Origin: Opitutales bacterium
Lineage (GTDB): Bacteria; Verrucomicrobiota; Verrucomicrobiia; Opitutales; JABSRG01
Assembly: GCA_028280845.1 (NCBI GenBank)
Contig: JANQKZ010000030.1
Coordinates: forward strand, 1-64,000
Reading direction: 5' to 3'
Length of the DNA stretch: 64,000 bases
Positions within the stretch are counted from its first letter, which is position 1. Every line of letters starts with the position of its first letter. Below the pieces are notes generated by a model. It worked only from the letters and a program-made list of their open reading frames with translations. It was not told where the DNA came from and made no database searches. Of the stretch, positions 16,051-24,589 are shown piece after piece. Made by a program: the position numbers and the translations under genes.

Positions 16051-16075
16051 AGCCGCCCAACGAATTGGGCGGCTA
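16051..16075. terminator. Hairpin terminator after the small ORF, possibly bidirectional
   Basis: AGCCGCCCAA and TTGGGCGGCT form a 10-bp stem with a CGAA loop, two bases after the stop of the 56-codon ORF. On the plus strand the tail is ATCTTATC; on the minus strand the tail is TTTATTTTATC, so it could also end a leftward transcript. Bases 16076-16250 hold no gene that I can support. Confidence 0.6.
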
Positions 16076-16183
16076 TCTTATCACAAATAGGGTTTATCAC
16101 GATCATCCCGAAAACCCTACTGTGACGCGATGGGGGCTGGGTTGGGAAATTGATCATTATACCTTAGCGACTTATTGTATTTT

Positions 16184-16210
16184 GTCACCTGTTATTTACG
16201 CTTCCGTAAC
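16184..16210 (-). promoter_or_regulatory. Three 11-bp-spaced GTTAC-like half-sites
   Basis: Read on the minus strand: GTTAC (16210-16206), GTAAA (16199-16195) and GTGAC (16188-16184), each 11 bp from the next. The site lies about 80 bp before the gene at 16292 and belongs to the same motif family as 15835-15850. Confidence 0.35.
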
Positions 16211-16291
16211 CTTTTTCTGAAAATGGGATAGAATGGGAAAGATGACGCTCCGGGCTTGATCGTCTTGGAGAGGGGGCCTAAGGTGCCTGAC

Positions 16292-16858
16292 ATGAAGAAA
16301 ACGCGCGTCCCTCTATCCCCTTATTTCGGTATCCTGGCTACGGTGAGTTTCCTTTTTCTGGGTTTGACAGCAGGAGAAGCCCAGAGCTCAGGAGAACGGG
16401 TCCCTCCCCAACGACCGAACCAGATGGATGTGTCGAGGGCGAATCCGTCCGCGACGGTAGCGCCTCCCAAGGTCAATCCTGCCCCGAAGGCCCAAATGGC
16501 GCAGGCTCCCCAGGAGGAAGGGCCGATGCGGTTTGGTCCCTATGAAGCCCTGGTCTTTGACGCGAACATCTTGCAGGAGGTCGTGGTTAAGGATCCGAAC
16601 AATACGATTTGGCTGCGGCTTGACCCGCAATTTAAGGACAAGGAAATCCGCATAAAAATTTCGACAGAAAAAGGGGCAAACTATCGGCGCTGGTATAGCG
16701 GGCAGAACACCATCGAGGATGGCTATGTGCTGGTGTCTCCGGCCTTTGCCGGGAAAGGTAAGAATCAGTTGTCGGATTGGTTGCGAACCAGCTCTCCCTA
16801 TGTCGAATACTGGATGGATGGAAAGCTGTTCCTTCACCTGAAACGGGTCGGCTCCTAA
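16292..16858 (+). CDS. Secreted protein of unknown function
   Basis: The ATG at 16292 (MKKTRVPLSPYFGILATVSFLFLGLTAGEAQ) gives a classic signal peptide; AAGGTG stands about ten bases upstream. The mature part of roughly 160 residues has a Pro/Ala/Gln-rich linker (about 35-80), then a compact beta-rich domain (WLRLDPQFKDKEIRIKIS; NYRRWYSGQNTIEDGYVLV; YVEYWMDGKLFLHLK). No known family was recognised. The next gene, a Bax-like glucosaminidase, begins 25 bases later on the same strand, so a cell-envelope role is likely. Confidence 0.75.
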   Translation: MKKTRVPLSPYFGILATVSFLFLGLTAGEAQSSGERVPPQRPNQMDVSRANPSATVAPPKVNPAPKAQMAQAPQEEGPMRFGPYEALVFDANILQEVVVKDPNNTIWLRLDPQFKDKEIRIKISTEKGANYRRWYSGQNTIEDGYVLVSPAFAGKGKNQLSDWLRTSSPYVEYWMDGKLFLHLKRVGS

Positions 16859-16883
16859 GCGAAGCCAGCAAACCGCACCGACC

Positions 16884-17690
16884 ATGGCTGGGAAAGGTCC
16901 TTTTCTCTCATACCTGAAAAATCGGGCCAACCGGGGCGAGGTCTATATGTTCGGGGTGGTCCTCGGAATCGTTCTGGCGGCGGGCCTGGTATTGATTCTC
17001 GAGAAAAGTGGAGGGAGTAGAGCAACCAGTATTCCCGATTTTGGAGCGATAGAAAGCGCGGCCGAAAAGAAGGCGGCGTTTTTCGACTACATGATGCCCT
17101 TCGTTAATGAGGAGAATCGCAAGCTCATGGAATTGCGGGGAGAAATCCTGAAGTTGGAAGCCAAAGTCGAGGGCGGGAAGTCTTTATCCGGCAGGGAATC
17201 CAAATGGCTGAGCCGTCTTTACGAGGAATATGGCTTTGACCCACAGGAGCCCGGAAAGGGAGATTTCTTTAAAAACCTGCTTTCCCGCGTGGATGCTATT
17301 CCTCCTTCCCTTGCGCTGGCTCAGGCTGCTATTGAAAGCGGTTGGGGTACATCCCGGTTTGCCAGAGAAGGCTACAATTTTTATGGAATCTGGTGTTACA
17401 CACCCGGTTGTGGCTTGGTTCCCCGGAAGCGTCCGGCTGGGGCGACCTACGAGGTAACGAAGTATAAGAACGTCAGTCATTCTGTGGGGGCTTATTTTAA
17501 GGCCATCAATACCAATCAGGCCTATCTCACGCTACGATTGATTCGCGCCGATCTACGATCCAATGGTAAACCGATCAATGGGATGTCCCTGGCGAGAGGC
17601 TTGGAGAAGTATTCTGAACGCGGCATGGCCTATGTGGGAGATGTTCAGGGTTTAATCCAATCGAACGGGCTGAACCGGTTTGATGCCTGA
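16884..17690 (+). CDS. bax: Bax-like glucosaminidase-domain protein
   Basis: A short cytoplasmic N-terminus and one transmembrane anchor at about residues 22-43 (MFGVVLGIVLAAGLVLILE) precede a glucosaminidase (GH73-like) domain. Its core is LAQAAIESGWGTSRFAREGYNFYGIWCY (catalytic Glu in AAIESGWG), then YKNVSHSVGAYFKAINTNQAY, then GLEKYSERGMAYVGDVQGLI. This is the E. coli Bax pattern, with the GIWCYTPGCGLVP insert. The protein would cut glycan strands of peptidoglycan. It follows the secreted protein at 16292 by 25 bases. Confidence 0.9.
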   Translation: MAGKGPFLSYLKNRANRGEVYMFGVVLGIVLAAGLVLILEKSGGSRATSIPDFGAIESAAEKKAAFFDYMMPFVNEENRKLMELRGEILKLEAKVEGGKSLSGRESKWLSRLYEEYGFDPQEPGKGDFFKNLLSRVDAIPPSLALAQAAIESGWGTSRFAREGYNFYGIWCYTPGCGLVPRKRPAGATYEVTKYKNVSHSVGAYFKAINTNQAYLTLRLIRADLRSNGKPINGMSLARGLEKYSERGMAYVGDVQGLIQSNGLNRFDA

Positions 17691-17850
17691 GCCGTGGGCG
17701 GAGTCAATCACCCATAGTCAGAACCGGCTCTTTTCGGGAACTGATGTGCGGCCCTCCGCTCATCGTACTGCATAATGTTTCATTTTTGTGAATTTATAAA
17801 CAGTTTATTTGTAGGGGTTAATGAGATTTGTATCGTTTTTTAGTGCTTTT

Positions 17851-17866
17851 GTTACGGTGGGGTAAA
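17851..17866 (+). promoter_or_regulatory. GTTAC-N6-GTAAA direct repeat before the receptor gene
   Basis: GTTAC (17851-17855) and GTAAA (17862-17866) have the 11-bp period of the 15835 motif. It lies about 105 bp before the TonB-dependent receptor start. One half-site is degenerate, so the call is tentative. Confidence 0.3.
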
Positions 17867-17971
17867 ATTGCTGAGTTCCTTCGTGCAAACCATTGACTCA
17901 CGAGGGTAACTGATACGCTGTATTGCTTTGAACTTGCGACGTCTTTCTTCAGGAAAGTTAACAATACTACT

Positions 17972-20900
17972 ATGAAACGACTCCCTACTAAGCTGCTCGG
18001 CTTGAGCATATTCGTGCTCGGGTTGATTGGACTCACAGTCTCTTCATATGGACAAGGGGTAACCTCCTCCGCGATGAACGGAACGGTTACTGCGGCATCT
18101 GGTAGCACCCTTGCGGATGTCTCCATTACCGTTGTCCATATTCCGTCAGGTACGGTTTATCGGTCCGTTACTCGCGCTAACGGTGAATTCGGTGTCAATG
18201 GCCTTCGGGTCGGCGGCCCATATTCCGTCACGGCACGCGCCGACGGCTATCGTCCTACCACGGTGAATGAACTCTTCACCGAGCTGGGGCAAACGATCGC
18301 GGTCGACATTGAAATGGCGAGCTCCGACGACATCCAGGAATTGGATGAATTTGTCATATCCGGGCAAGATGTTGGTGGAATTCTGTCGGCCAACACCCTG
18401 GGGGCCAGCACCAGTCTGAACCAGGAATCCGTAAATTCGGTCCCGGTTCTCCGCGGGTCTCTGAATGACTTCGCCCGGTTTAACCCTTACGCTTCGATTA
18501 CAGAAGACGACCGGAACGAGCTGACCGTTGCCGGGCAAAACCCGCGCTTCAACAATATCCAGATCGACGGGGTGCGGACCAACGACCAGTTTGGTCTGAA
18601 CTCTAACGGAGTGCCTTCCTTCAATAACCCGGTATCGACCGAGGCGATTGAGGCGATCACAGTAGATGTCTCCCCTTACCGTGTAACGGAAAGTGGGTTT
18701 ACCGGTGCTTCTATCAACGCTGTGACGAAGAGTGGTGGCAACGAATTCAGTGGGAGCCTCTACACCTTCTACTCAGACGACAAAATGCGCGGAAGCGATG
18801 TCAACAATGGCTCCAATACGCTCTATCGCGAATGGCGCTACGGCTTGGACATTGGCGGCCCGATCATCAAGGACAAGCTATTCTTCTACTTTAACTACGA
18901 AGAATTCGAGCGCACCGAGGCTCCGGGTTCTCCTGGCTTCGAGCCGGACCTGGCTGCTGTTCAACAGGTCATCGACTATGGAAACAACGTGCTGGGTCTG
19001 GACTTCGGTACTTACGCTCCGCCGGATGCCGTAACGGAAACGGATACCAAGTTCCTCGGTAAGATCGACTGGAACATTAATGACAATCACCGCCTGAGCC
19101 TGACCTACCGCAGCACCGAAGGGGAAAACCCCAACTTCGGCAACTTCGACGACTTCGGCGAAACGGCATTGAGTTCCAACTTCTATCTGCAAGCCCGCGA
19201 CGAAAAAGCTTACACCGGCCAGTTGTTTTCTGCCTGGACCCCGGATTTCAGCACGGAAATCCGTGTGTCTTACAGTGAATTCGATCAGCCGACCACCTTC
19301 GATGCGGTATCCCCTCAAATCGAAATTGATGCCTTCCCGGGCGCAGATGGGGATCCCGATGCTGGCGAGCTCTTCTTCGGAACGGAGCGTTTTCGCCATG
19401 CCAACAACCTGGATTGGACCACGCTTCAAATCACGGCAAACGGCACCTGGTATAAGAACGACCACACCGTTACTTTCGGGTTGAATATGGAGCAATCGGA
19501 ATACGGCAACCTCTTCCTGTCTGACTCTTTCGGCAACTTCACCTTCGCTACTCTGGACGACTTCCTGAACGATATGCCGCAGTTTGACGGTTTCCGCAAT
19601 ACCGCCATTAACGGGCAAGACCCGGTTGCTCGTCCTGACCTTACGGTTTGGGGCTTTTATCTGCAGGATGAGTGGAAAGTTACTCCCCGCCTCTCCCTTC
19701 TGGGTGGGGTCCGCTGGGAACTGGTTACCGCCGATGCCCAACCTCCCGAAGCCCAGGGATTCGAGCAAGAGTTCGGTTTCAAGAACAATGGATCTATCGA
19801 TGGAACTTCTCTCTTCCAACCGCGTTTCGGTTTCAATTACGCCCTGGATGAAGACCGCACCATGCAGATTCGTGGCGGTATCGGCCTGTTCATGGGTCGT
19901 AGCCCTGCTGTCTGGTATTCGAATGCCTTCACCAACAATGGCGAAACTTCCGGTAGTATCTCCCTGGAAAACGGTTTGGTCGACTATGTGCAGAATGACT
20001 TCGATCCCAACAATCCGATTATTTCCGTTGATCGGCAAGATTCCACTCCCTTCGTGGATGTTCTGGCTGAAGACCTGAAGCTCCCTTCAGTCTGGCGCTA
20101 CAATGTGGCCTTCGATTACCAACTGCCCTGGCAAGATCTGACCTTCACCGCTGAATTGCTGATCACAGACACAGAAGATGCCCTCTACGTTTACAACGCC
20201 AACCAACCGGTTGTTGGTTTTGGCCCGGATGGCCGGGAGCTCTATGATGACGGGGGACAATCCTCCGAATACGGCGACGTATTTGTTCTGGACAATACCG
20301 ACATCGGTAAAGGGGAAAACTTCTCCCTCCAGCTGTCCAAGCCCTTCCGGGGCGAAGGGGTCTTCGGTAATCTCTCCTACACCTGGGGTAAGGCCAACGA
20401 TGCCAATCCCTTCACCTCCAGCCGGGCGGTTTCCAACTGGCGGAACCGGGCAGGCTTCAACTTCAACCAGGCTGAAGATGGAACCTCCAACTTCCAGAAT
20501 CGCCACCGGATTCTCGGTATCTTCGGATACGGGCATGCCTGGACCGACTCCATTCGCACCACCTTCACGGTTAGCTATGAAGGTCGCACGGGTCGTCCTT
20601 ACAGCTATGCCTTCGATGATGACGTGAATGGGGATGGTGAGTTCGGCAACGATCTGTTCTATGTTCCCACCGGACCGAACGATCCGCTGGTCGCTTTTGA
20701 CCCGTCCTTCCCGGTCGCTGAGTTCTTCGACTATCTGGATGAAGCCGGCTTGAGCAAGTTTGCTGGAGGTCCTGTTGACCGTGCCAGCGAGCACTCCAAG
20801 TTTGTCAATATCTGGGACTTGAAAGTGGTCCAAACCCTACCCATCTGGGATCGGGTTTACACCGAAGTCTTCCTCGACTTCAAAAACTTCGGTAACGCGA

Positions 20901-21082
20901 TCAATCGTGACTGGGGTGTGGTTGAAGAAGCTGGCTTCCCCTTCATCCTTGAAGTGGCTGACGCTGAAATCGTCAACGACCAGTATTTCTTCACCGATTT
21001 TGATCCGGAGTCCGTCCGGGTACAAACGGGTCGCTATCGCTCCCGCTGGAATATCCAGGTTGGCGCGAAGATCAAGTTCTAA
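17972..21082 (+). CDS. Oar-like TonB-dependent outer membrane receptor
   Basis: The 1036-residue protein has a signal peptide (MKRLPTKLLGLSIFVLGLIGLTVSSYGQ). A carboxypeptidase-regulatory-like beta domain covers about 30-115 (GTVTAASGSTLADVSITV, GEFGVNGLRVGGPYSV). A plug domain with the Oar-type signature (LTVAGQNPRFNNIQIDGV; FTGASINAVTKSGGN) comes next, followed by a long beta-barrel ending in aromatic VGAKIKF. A plausible TonB-box segment is IQELDEFVISG near residue 118. It should take up a large substrate using TonB energy; the ligand is unknown. AGGAAAG stands upstream of the ATG. Strongly biased codon use suggests high expression. Confidence 0.93.
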   Translation: MKRLPTKLLGLSIFVLGLIGLTVSSYGQGVTSSAMNGTVTAASGSTLADVSITVVHIPSGTVYRSVTRANGEFGVNGLRVGGPYSVTARADGYRPTTVNELFTELGQTIAVDIEMASSDDIQELDEFVISGQDVGGILSANTLGASTSLNQESVNSVPVLRGSLNDFARFNPYASITEDDRNELTVAGQNPRFNNIQIDGVRTNDQFGLNSNGVPSFNNPVSTEAIEAITVDVSPYRVTESGFTGASINAVTKSGGNEFSGSLYTFYSDDKMRGSDVNNGSNTLYREWRYGLDIGGPIIKDKLFFYFNYEEFERTEAPGSPGFEPDLAAVQQVIDYGNNVLGLDFGTYAPPDAVTETDTKFLGKIDWNINDNHRLSLTYRSTEGENPNFGNFDDFGETALSSNFYLQARDEKAYTGQLFSAWTPDFSTEIRVSYSEFDQPTTFDAVSPQIEIDAFPGADGDPDAGELFFGTERFRHANNLDWTTLQITANGTWYKNDHTVTFGLNMEQSEYGNLFLSDSFGNFTFATLDDFLNDMPQFDGFRNTAINGQDPVARPDLTVWGFYLQDEWKVTPRLSLLGGVRWELVTADAQPPEAQGFEQEFGFKNNGSIDGTSLFQPRFGFNYALDEDRTMQIRGGIGLFMGRSPAVWYSNAFTNNGETSGSISLENGLVDYVQNDFDPNNPIISVDRQDSTPFVDVLAEDLKLPSVWRYNVAFDYQLPWQDLTFTAELLITDTEDALYVYNANQPVVGFGPDGRELYDDGGQSSEYGDVFVLDNTDIGKGENFSLQLSKPFRGEGVFGNLSYTWGKANDANPFTSSRAVSNWRNRAGFNFNQAEDGTSNFQNRHRILGIFGYGHAWTDSIRTTFTVSYEGRTGRPYSYAFDDDVNGDGEFGNDLFYVPTGPNDPLVAFDPSFPVAEFFDYLDEAGLSKFAGGPVDRASEHSKFVNIWDLKVVQTLPIWDRVYTEVFLDFKNFGNAINRDWGVVEEAGFPFILEVADAEIVNDQYFFTDFDPESVRVQTGRYRSRWNIQVGAKIKF

Positions 21083-21110
21083 GCCTCATATTGTTTATCA
21101 ACTTCACACT

Positions 21111-21144
21111 GGCAGGCGGTCCAATCGGGCCGCCTGCTTTTTTT
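21111..21144 (+). terminator. Rho-independent terminator after the receptor gene
   Basis: GCAGGCGG and CCGCCTGC form the stem around TCCAATCGGG, followed by seven T residues, 29 bases after the stop codon. Confidence 0.92.
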
Positions 21145-21252
21145 CGGAGTGTGAGTTGTGGATTGTGAGTGGATGGGTGGACCCTACAGATGAATGGAGA
21201 GCGGATCACCCTGATTCACACTCACAGCTTACAGTCTCCCCGGGGACCAGAC

Positions 21253-21828
21253 TCACTTCTGGGTCTTGAGCCAATCCCGGGTCTGGTGCTTCAGCTTTTT
21301 GATTTTTGTTTCGATTTTTTCCAACTCGGCGGAGGTCATGTGATCGATGAAGAGTCTACCGTTTAAGTGGTCGACTTCGTGTTGAATGACCCGGGCCAGG
21401 ATGCCCCCGCAGCGCAGGTGGTGAGGGTTGCCTTCAAGGTCCTGATATCGGACTTCGATCGTTTCCGGGCGATTCACGATGCCACGGATGTCGGGAAAAG
21501 ACAGGCAGCCCTCTTCATAGTCTTCCTCTTTCTCGGGAATCGGGGTGATCGATGGGTTCACCAGAGCCATCGGCATAATGAGGTCGATCGGAGGGGTTTT
21601 TCCGTCGAGCTGATATAAGTAATCGGGGGGACGATCCTCAAAATTAGCATCCACCACGCAGAGCTGGATGGCCTGTCCAATCTGTTGAGCGGCCAGGCCA
21701 ATGCCTTCCTCGGCATACATTGTGTCGACCATCTGGTCGGCCAGCTCAATCAGGTGATCATCAAAGGTGGTGATGGGTTGGCCTTTCTCACGAAGGATGG
21801 GTTCGCCGTATTGCGTAACGCGGAGCAT
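21253..21828 (-). CDS. def: Peptide deformylase
   Basis: Removes the formyl group from the initiator Met of new proteins. The 191 residues contain all three motifs: GIGLAAQQIG (43-52), EEGCLSFP with the metal-binding Cys (about 108), and QHEVDHLNG with the two His ligands and catalytic Glu (about 150). The C-terminus is an extended charged helix. An in-frame ATG at 21828 gives the canonical start (MLRVTQYGEPILR). The upstream DNA carries the heptamer tandem repeat, so its promoter must lie in or beyond that repeat. Confidence 0.96.
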   Translation of the reverse strand: MLRVTQYGEPILREKGQPITTFDDHLIELADQMVDTMYAEEGIGLAAQQIGQAIQLCVVDANFEDRPPDYLYQLDGKTPPIDLIMPMALVNPSITPIPEKEEDYEEGCLSFPDIRGIVNRPETIEVRYQDLEGNPHHLRCGGILARVIQHEVDHLNGRLFIDHMTSAELEKIETKIKKLKHQTRDWLKTQK

Positions 21829-21862
21829 TTTTTAAAGTCAGAATGATGAATGAGGACGACAG

Positions 21863-21939
21863 AGGTCGGAAGTCGGAAGTCGGAAGTCGGAGGTCGGAGG
21901 TCGGAAGTCGGAAGTCGGAGGTCGGAAGTCGGAGGTCGG
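21863..21939. repeat. Tandem repeat of eleven 7-bp units (ARGTCGG)
   Basis: Eleven uninterrupted heptamers alternate between AAGTCGG and AGGTCGG. The array sits between def and purM, close to the def start codon. The two unit versions differ at one base only, which suggests slippage expansion. No protein on either strand is credible. Confidence 0.95.
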
Positions 21940-22017
21940 ATGGGGGGGCGGCCTTGCGTCGGAATAAATAGCGACAATGGCTGGTCAGGGATCGCGAGGC
22001 AAGGTCACTCCTGCAAT

Positions 22018-23253
22018 TTAGTAAACCAATTTCCGTTTCCCATGGAAGAGGGTGAGGGGATTCTTTCCGTCTTTGGAGGAGACTCCCTTTTCGGTATGGC
22101 CGACGACCTGAGCTTGAATCCCATAGGATTCCGCGATGCGTATTACCCGCTTGGATATCGATGGTTTCACATAGACTTCCATACGGTGGCCCATGTTAAA
22201 GACCTGATACATTTCCTTCCATGTTGTTCCGCTGGCCTTTTGGATTGCCTGAAAGATGGGAGGAGGCTCGAAGAGGTTATTTTTTATGTAGTGGACCCTT
22301 TTACCAAAGCGCCTGCACTTGGTTTGCCCGCCGCCGGAGCAGTGAACCAAGCCACGGATTCGACCCCCCAGGCTATCGACGAGCTCTTTGATCACGGGAG
22401 CGTAAGTTCGAGTGGGGCTGAGGAGGGCTTCGCCGACGGTCATTTCCGAATGGGGTAATGGGTCTTTCATTCGGTAAGGCCCACAATAGACCAGTTCCCG
22501 GGGGACTCCCGGATCAAAGGTTTCTTTAAACTTCCTGCGGTAATAGGGGCTGAGCATATCGTGCCGTGCACTGGTGAGACCATTAGACCCGATCCCGCTA
22601 TTGGGAGCCGTTTCGTAATGGGCCTGCCCAAAGCTTTGCAGTCCAATGATCTCCAGCCCTGGCTCGATACGATCATTATCGATCAATTGCTTGCGGTCTA
22701 CGATAGCAACCGTGCAGCTATCCACCGCTACCGTCCCTGTAATGTCTCCGACGTCCGCGGTTTCGCCTCCTCCGCTGTAAATCTCGAACCCCCATTCCCG
22801 GAGCCGTTTCAAAAAGGTTTCGGATCCTTCGATTAAGGCGGCAAGGGCGTTTCCGTCAAAGTGCCGGGCATTTCGGTTCACGGTGTTAGATACCACGATA
22901 GGGCCGAGGGCTCCGACGCAGAGCAGGTCGTCGATATTCATAACCAAGCTGTCCTGGGCAATGCCATGAAACACCGAGGTATCCCCGGTTTCCTTATACC
23001 ACAAATAGCCAAGAATGGCTTTGGTTCCAGCTCCGTCGGAGTGGATAATATTGGCTTTGCTCGTATTTCCGGTCAGGAAATCCGGCAGTACTTTACAGAA
23101 AGCTCCCGGCAGGACCCCGCGGTCAAGCTGGTCTACCACGGCATGCACTTCATCCTTTGAAGCGGAAACGCCCCGGGCGGCATATCGGCCCTCGGCGGCC
23201 TGGCGTGGAATATCGGGAAGAGGGGCGAATCGACGGCTACTCACGCATTTCAA
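22018..23253 (-). CDS. purM: Phosphoribosylformylglycinamidine cyclo-ligase (AIR synthase)
   Basis: Closes the imidazole ring in purine synthesis. Sequence runs [15 protein letters not shown], then [11 protein letters not shown], then [11 protein letters not shown], then [13 protein letters not shown], then [10 protein letters not shown], which is the Bacteroidetes-type PurM pattern over nearly its whole length. The start is uncertain: TTG at 23253 or GTG at 23244 (MSSRRFAPL) are the only options before the conserved block, and both add about 25 residues compared with relatives. No other pur gene is adjacent; purE and purK lie more than 20 kb away. Confidence 0.92.
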   Translation of the reverse strand: MKCVSSRRFAPLPDIPRQAAEGRYAARGVSASKDEVHAVVDQLDRGVLPGAFCKVLPDFLTGNTSKANIIHSDGAGTKAILGYLWYKETGDTSVFHGIAQDSLVMNIDDLLCVGALGPIVVSNTVNRNARHFDGNALAALIEGSETFLKRLREWGFEIYSGGGETADVGDITGTVAVDSCTVAIVDRKQLIDNDRIEPGLEIIGLQSFGQAHYETAPNSGIGSNGLTSARHDMLSPYYRRKFKETFDPGVPRELVYCGPYRMKDPLPHSEMTVGEALLSPTRTYAPVIKELVDSLGGRIRGLVHCSGGGQTKCRRFGKRVHYIKNNLFEPPPIFQAIQKASGTTWKEMYQVFNMGHRMEVYVKPSISKRVIRIAESYGIQAQVVGHTEKGVSSKDGKNPLTLFHGKRKLVY

Positions 23254-23593
23254 TAAGGGCTTCCCAGGGGATTCTGTCTAGCGATTTTCGCTTCGCCGGG
23301 ATTTCCTCTGGGAATATAACTCCAAGGAGGCATTGCAGTGTCACATGTGTGTAACATAAATGTAAATGCGAGAGATCAAATTCGAGCTAATTTTTGACCC
23401 GTTATTTTTGTAAGTTATTGGAAAACAATGCTATTAAATTGTATGTTATGCTACATTCAATAGTCTTATACCTACATAAGAAGAATTATAGTGTTGCTAT
23501 AATATGGCGATAAGGTTACATAATTGTTACACGATAAATCACGAGATATAGAGGCAAGCCATTGTCTCCCGAACCTAAGAAAGGAAACCCCAA
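23254..23593. other. Intergenic region before the TonB-C-like gene
   Basis: No gene was found. The AT-rich stretch holds two candidate regulator sites: GTAAC-N6-GTAAA at 23351-23366, and the exact repeat GTTAC-N6-GTTAC at 23515-23530. A TATAAT at 23498-23503 has no clear -35 partner. AAGGAAA precedes the ATG at 23594. Confidence 0.5.
23515..23530 (+). promoter_or_regulatory. GTTAC-N6-GTTAC direct repeat
   Basis: Two perfect GTTAC half-sites with an 11-bp period stand 64 bp before the start codon at 23594. The flanking 12-mer CGATAAGGTTAC is identical to the one at 15839-15850, so this is a second copy of the same site. Confidence 0.5.
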
Positions 23594-23986
23594 ATGAAAT
23601 CCACCATCCTCGTTACCCTCAGTACGATGCTACTAGCGGGATGGGCAAACGGGGCCACGCAAGATGCTGAAGTCCGTTCCGCTCCACCCGAAGATCAAGG
23701 AGTACAGATCATTGAAACAGTTACCCCGGAAATCCCTGCCGGTGTGATAAAACATGACCGCATGGAGCGGGTGATCGTTGAATTTACCCTTACCAAGGAG
23801 GGTGTCATTACGAAAGAACGGGTCCTTTACACCTTAACTCCGGAGCTGAAAGCACCGGTTCTTGAAGCCATTCGGCAATGGAAACTTGAGCCGAAGGTAG
23901 TCGACGGAAAGGCAGTAGAATCCCGCGTGCGGGTCCCGATTGAGTTGTCGAAAGAAAGTATGACCTTAATCGCTGCGAAGCATTAA
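23594..23986 (+). CDS. Periplasmic TonB C-terminal-domain-like protein
   Basis: The 130 residues comprise a cleavable signal peptide (MKSTILVTLSTMLLAGWANGA) and a TonB-C-like fold: ERVIVEFTLTKEGVITKERVLYT, then PVLEAIRQWKLEPKVVDGKAVESRVRVPIEL. Unlike true TonB it has no membrane anchor and no Pro-rich spanning region, so it is unlikely to energise receptors by itself. AAGGAAACCCCAA gives a good Shine-Dalgarno. It stands alone between purM and a terminator and is preceded by the GTTAC repeat. Confidence 0.8.
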   Translation: MKSTILVTLSTMLLAGWANGATQDAEVRSAPPEDQGVQIIETVTPEIPAGVIKHDRMERVIVEFTLTKEGVITKERVLYTLTPELKAPVLEAIRQWKLEPKVVDGKAVESRVRVPIELSKESMTLIAAKH

Positions 23987-24095
23987 TCCCTTCCCTGGCG
24001 CGGCCTGTGCTGATTTTACCGGATGACCGGTTAGTGGAACCTTTGGCACTGGTCGCGCCGATCTTTTTCATCAAATCCCTGTTACCCCATAAAAA

Positions 24096-24126
24096 AACCG
24101 GGCTTAAAAACAGCCCGGTTTTTTTT
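24096..24126 (+). terminator. Rho-independent terminator
   Basis: AACCGGGCT and AGCCCGGTT pair around TAAAAAC and are followed by T residues. It lies 110 bases after the TonB-C-like gene. The flanking A run also allows function on the minus strand for the small ORF at 24190-24357. Confidence 0.9.
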
Positions 24127-24189
24127 AAAGGGGATAGCGTGTGAGTTGTGCATTAGGGAACGCCCCATCTCACAATATGCATTGGCTAA

Positions 24190-24357
24190 TTAGCCCTTTT
24201 CCGGCATTTCGGGGGCGGGTTCCTCGGCCTGGTCTTTCATCATTTTCTCGGCCCAGACGAGGCCGACCCAGGCGATGAAGACCACTTTAAGTGGACCGAT
24301 CATCAGGAGAGGGCCGAGGAGATCGTTAATGGCGAAGGCGAGGAATGTAGTGTCCAT
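24190..24357 (-). CDS. Small membrane protein, 55 residues, unknown
   Basis: ATG at 24357 to TAA at 24190 encodes MDTTFLAFAINDLLGPLLMI, then a hydrophobic helix (VVFIAWVGLVWAEKMM) and an acidic Pro-rich tail (EEPAPEMPEKG). The composition is that of a one- or two-helix inner-membrane miniprotein with a cytoplasmic tail. It has no clear Shine-Dalgarno and no homologue that I recognise. Codon use (GCC, CTC, GAG-rich) resembles the neighbouring genes. The terminator at 24096-24126 lies 64 bases downstream in its direction. Confidence 0.5.
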   Translation of the reverse strand: MDTTFLAFAINDLLGPLLMIGPLKVVFIAWVGLVWAEKMMKDQAEEPAPEMPEKG

Positions 24358-24589
24358 GGTGAGGTGTGGGATGTGAAATGTGAGCTGGTAGGATTTAAAA
24401 ATTTAGTGAGATTGTTCCAATTCACAATCACAAATCACCGTTTACCAGGGTCACTTCAAATGCTCCGACATCTCGGTGGCCAGCGCGGATCATGCGTATC
24501 ATGGACACAAGATCGAGGCTTGTTCCGTTTCCTAAATAAACGAAAGGGAAGCTCTTAAGCTGACCTGGCTGGCTTAAGGTACGCCGGCG

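Noticed and set aside
15897-16157. Minus-strand frame of 86 codons
   Set aside because: It overlaps the better-supported plus-strand small ORF and the hairpin, has no Shine-Dalgarno and no recognisable protein character.
18878-20038. A 386-codon open frame antisense to the TonB-dependent receptor
   Set aside because: It arises from strong codon bias of the receptor gene and has no signal or domain pattern.
21863-21939. CRISPR array
   Set aside because: Units are contiguous 7-mers with no spacers and no cas genes.
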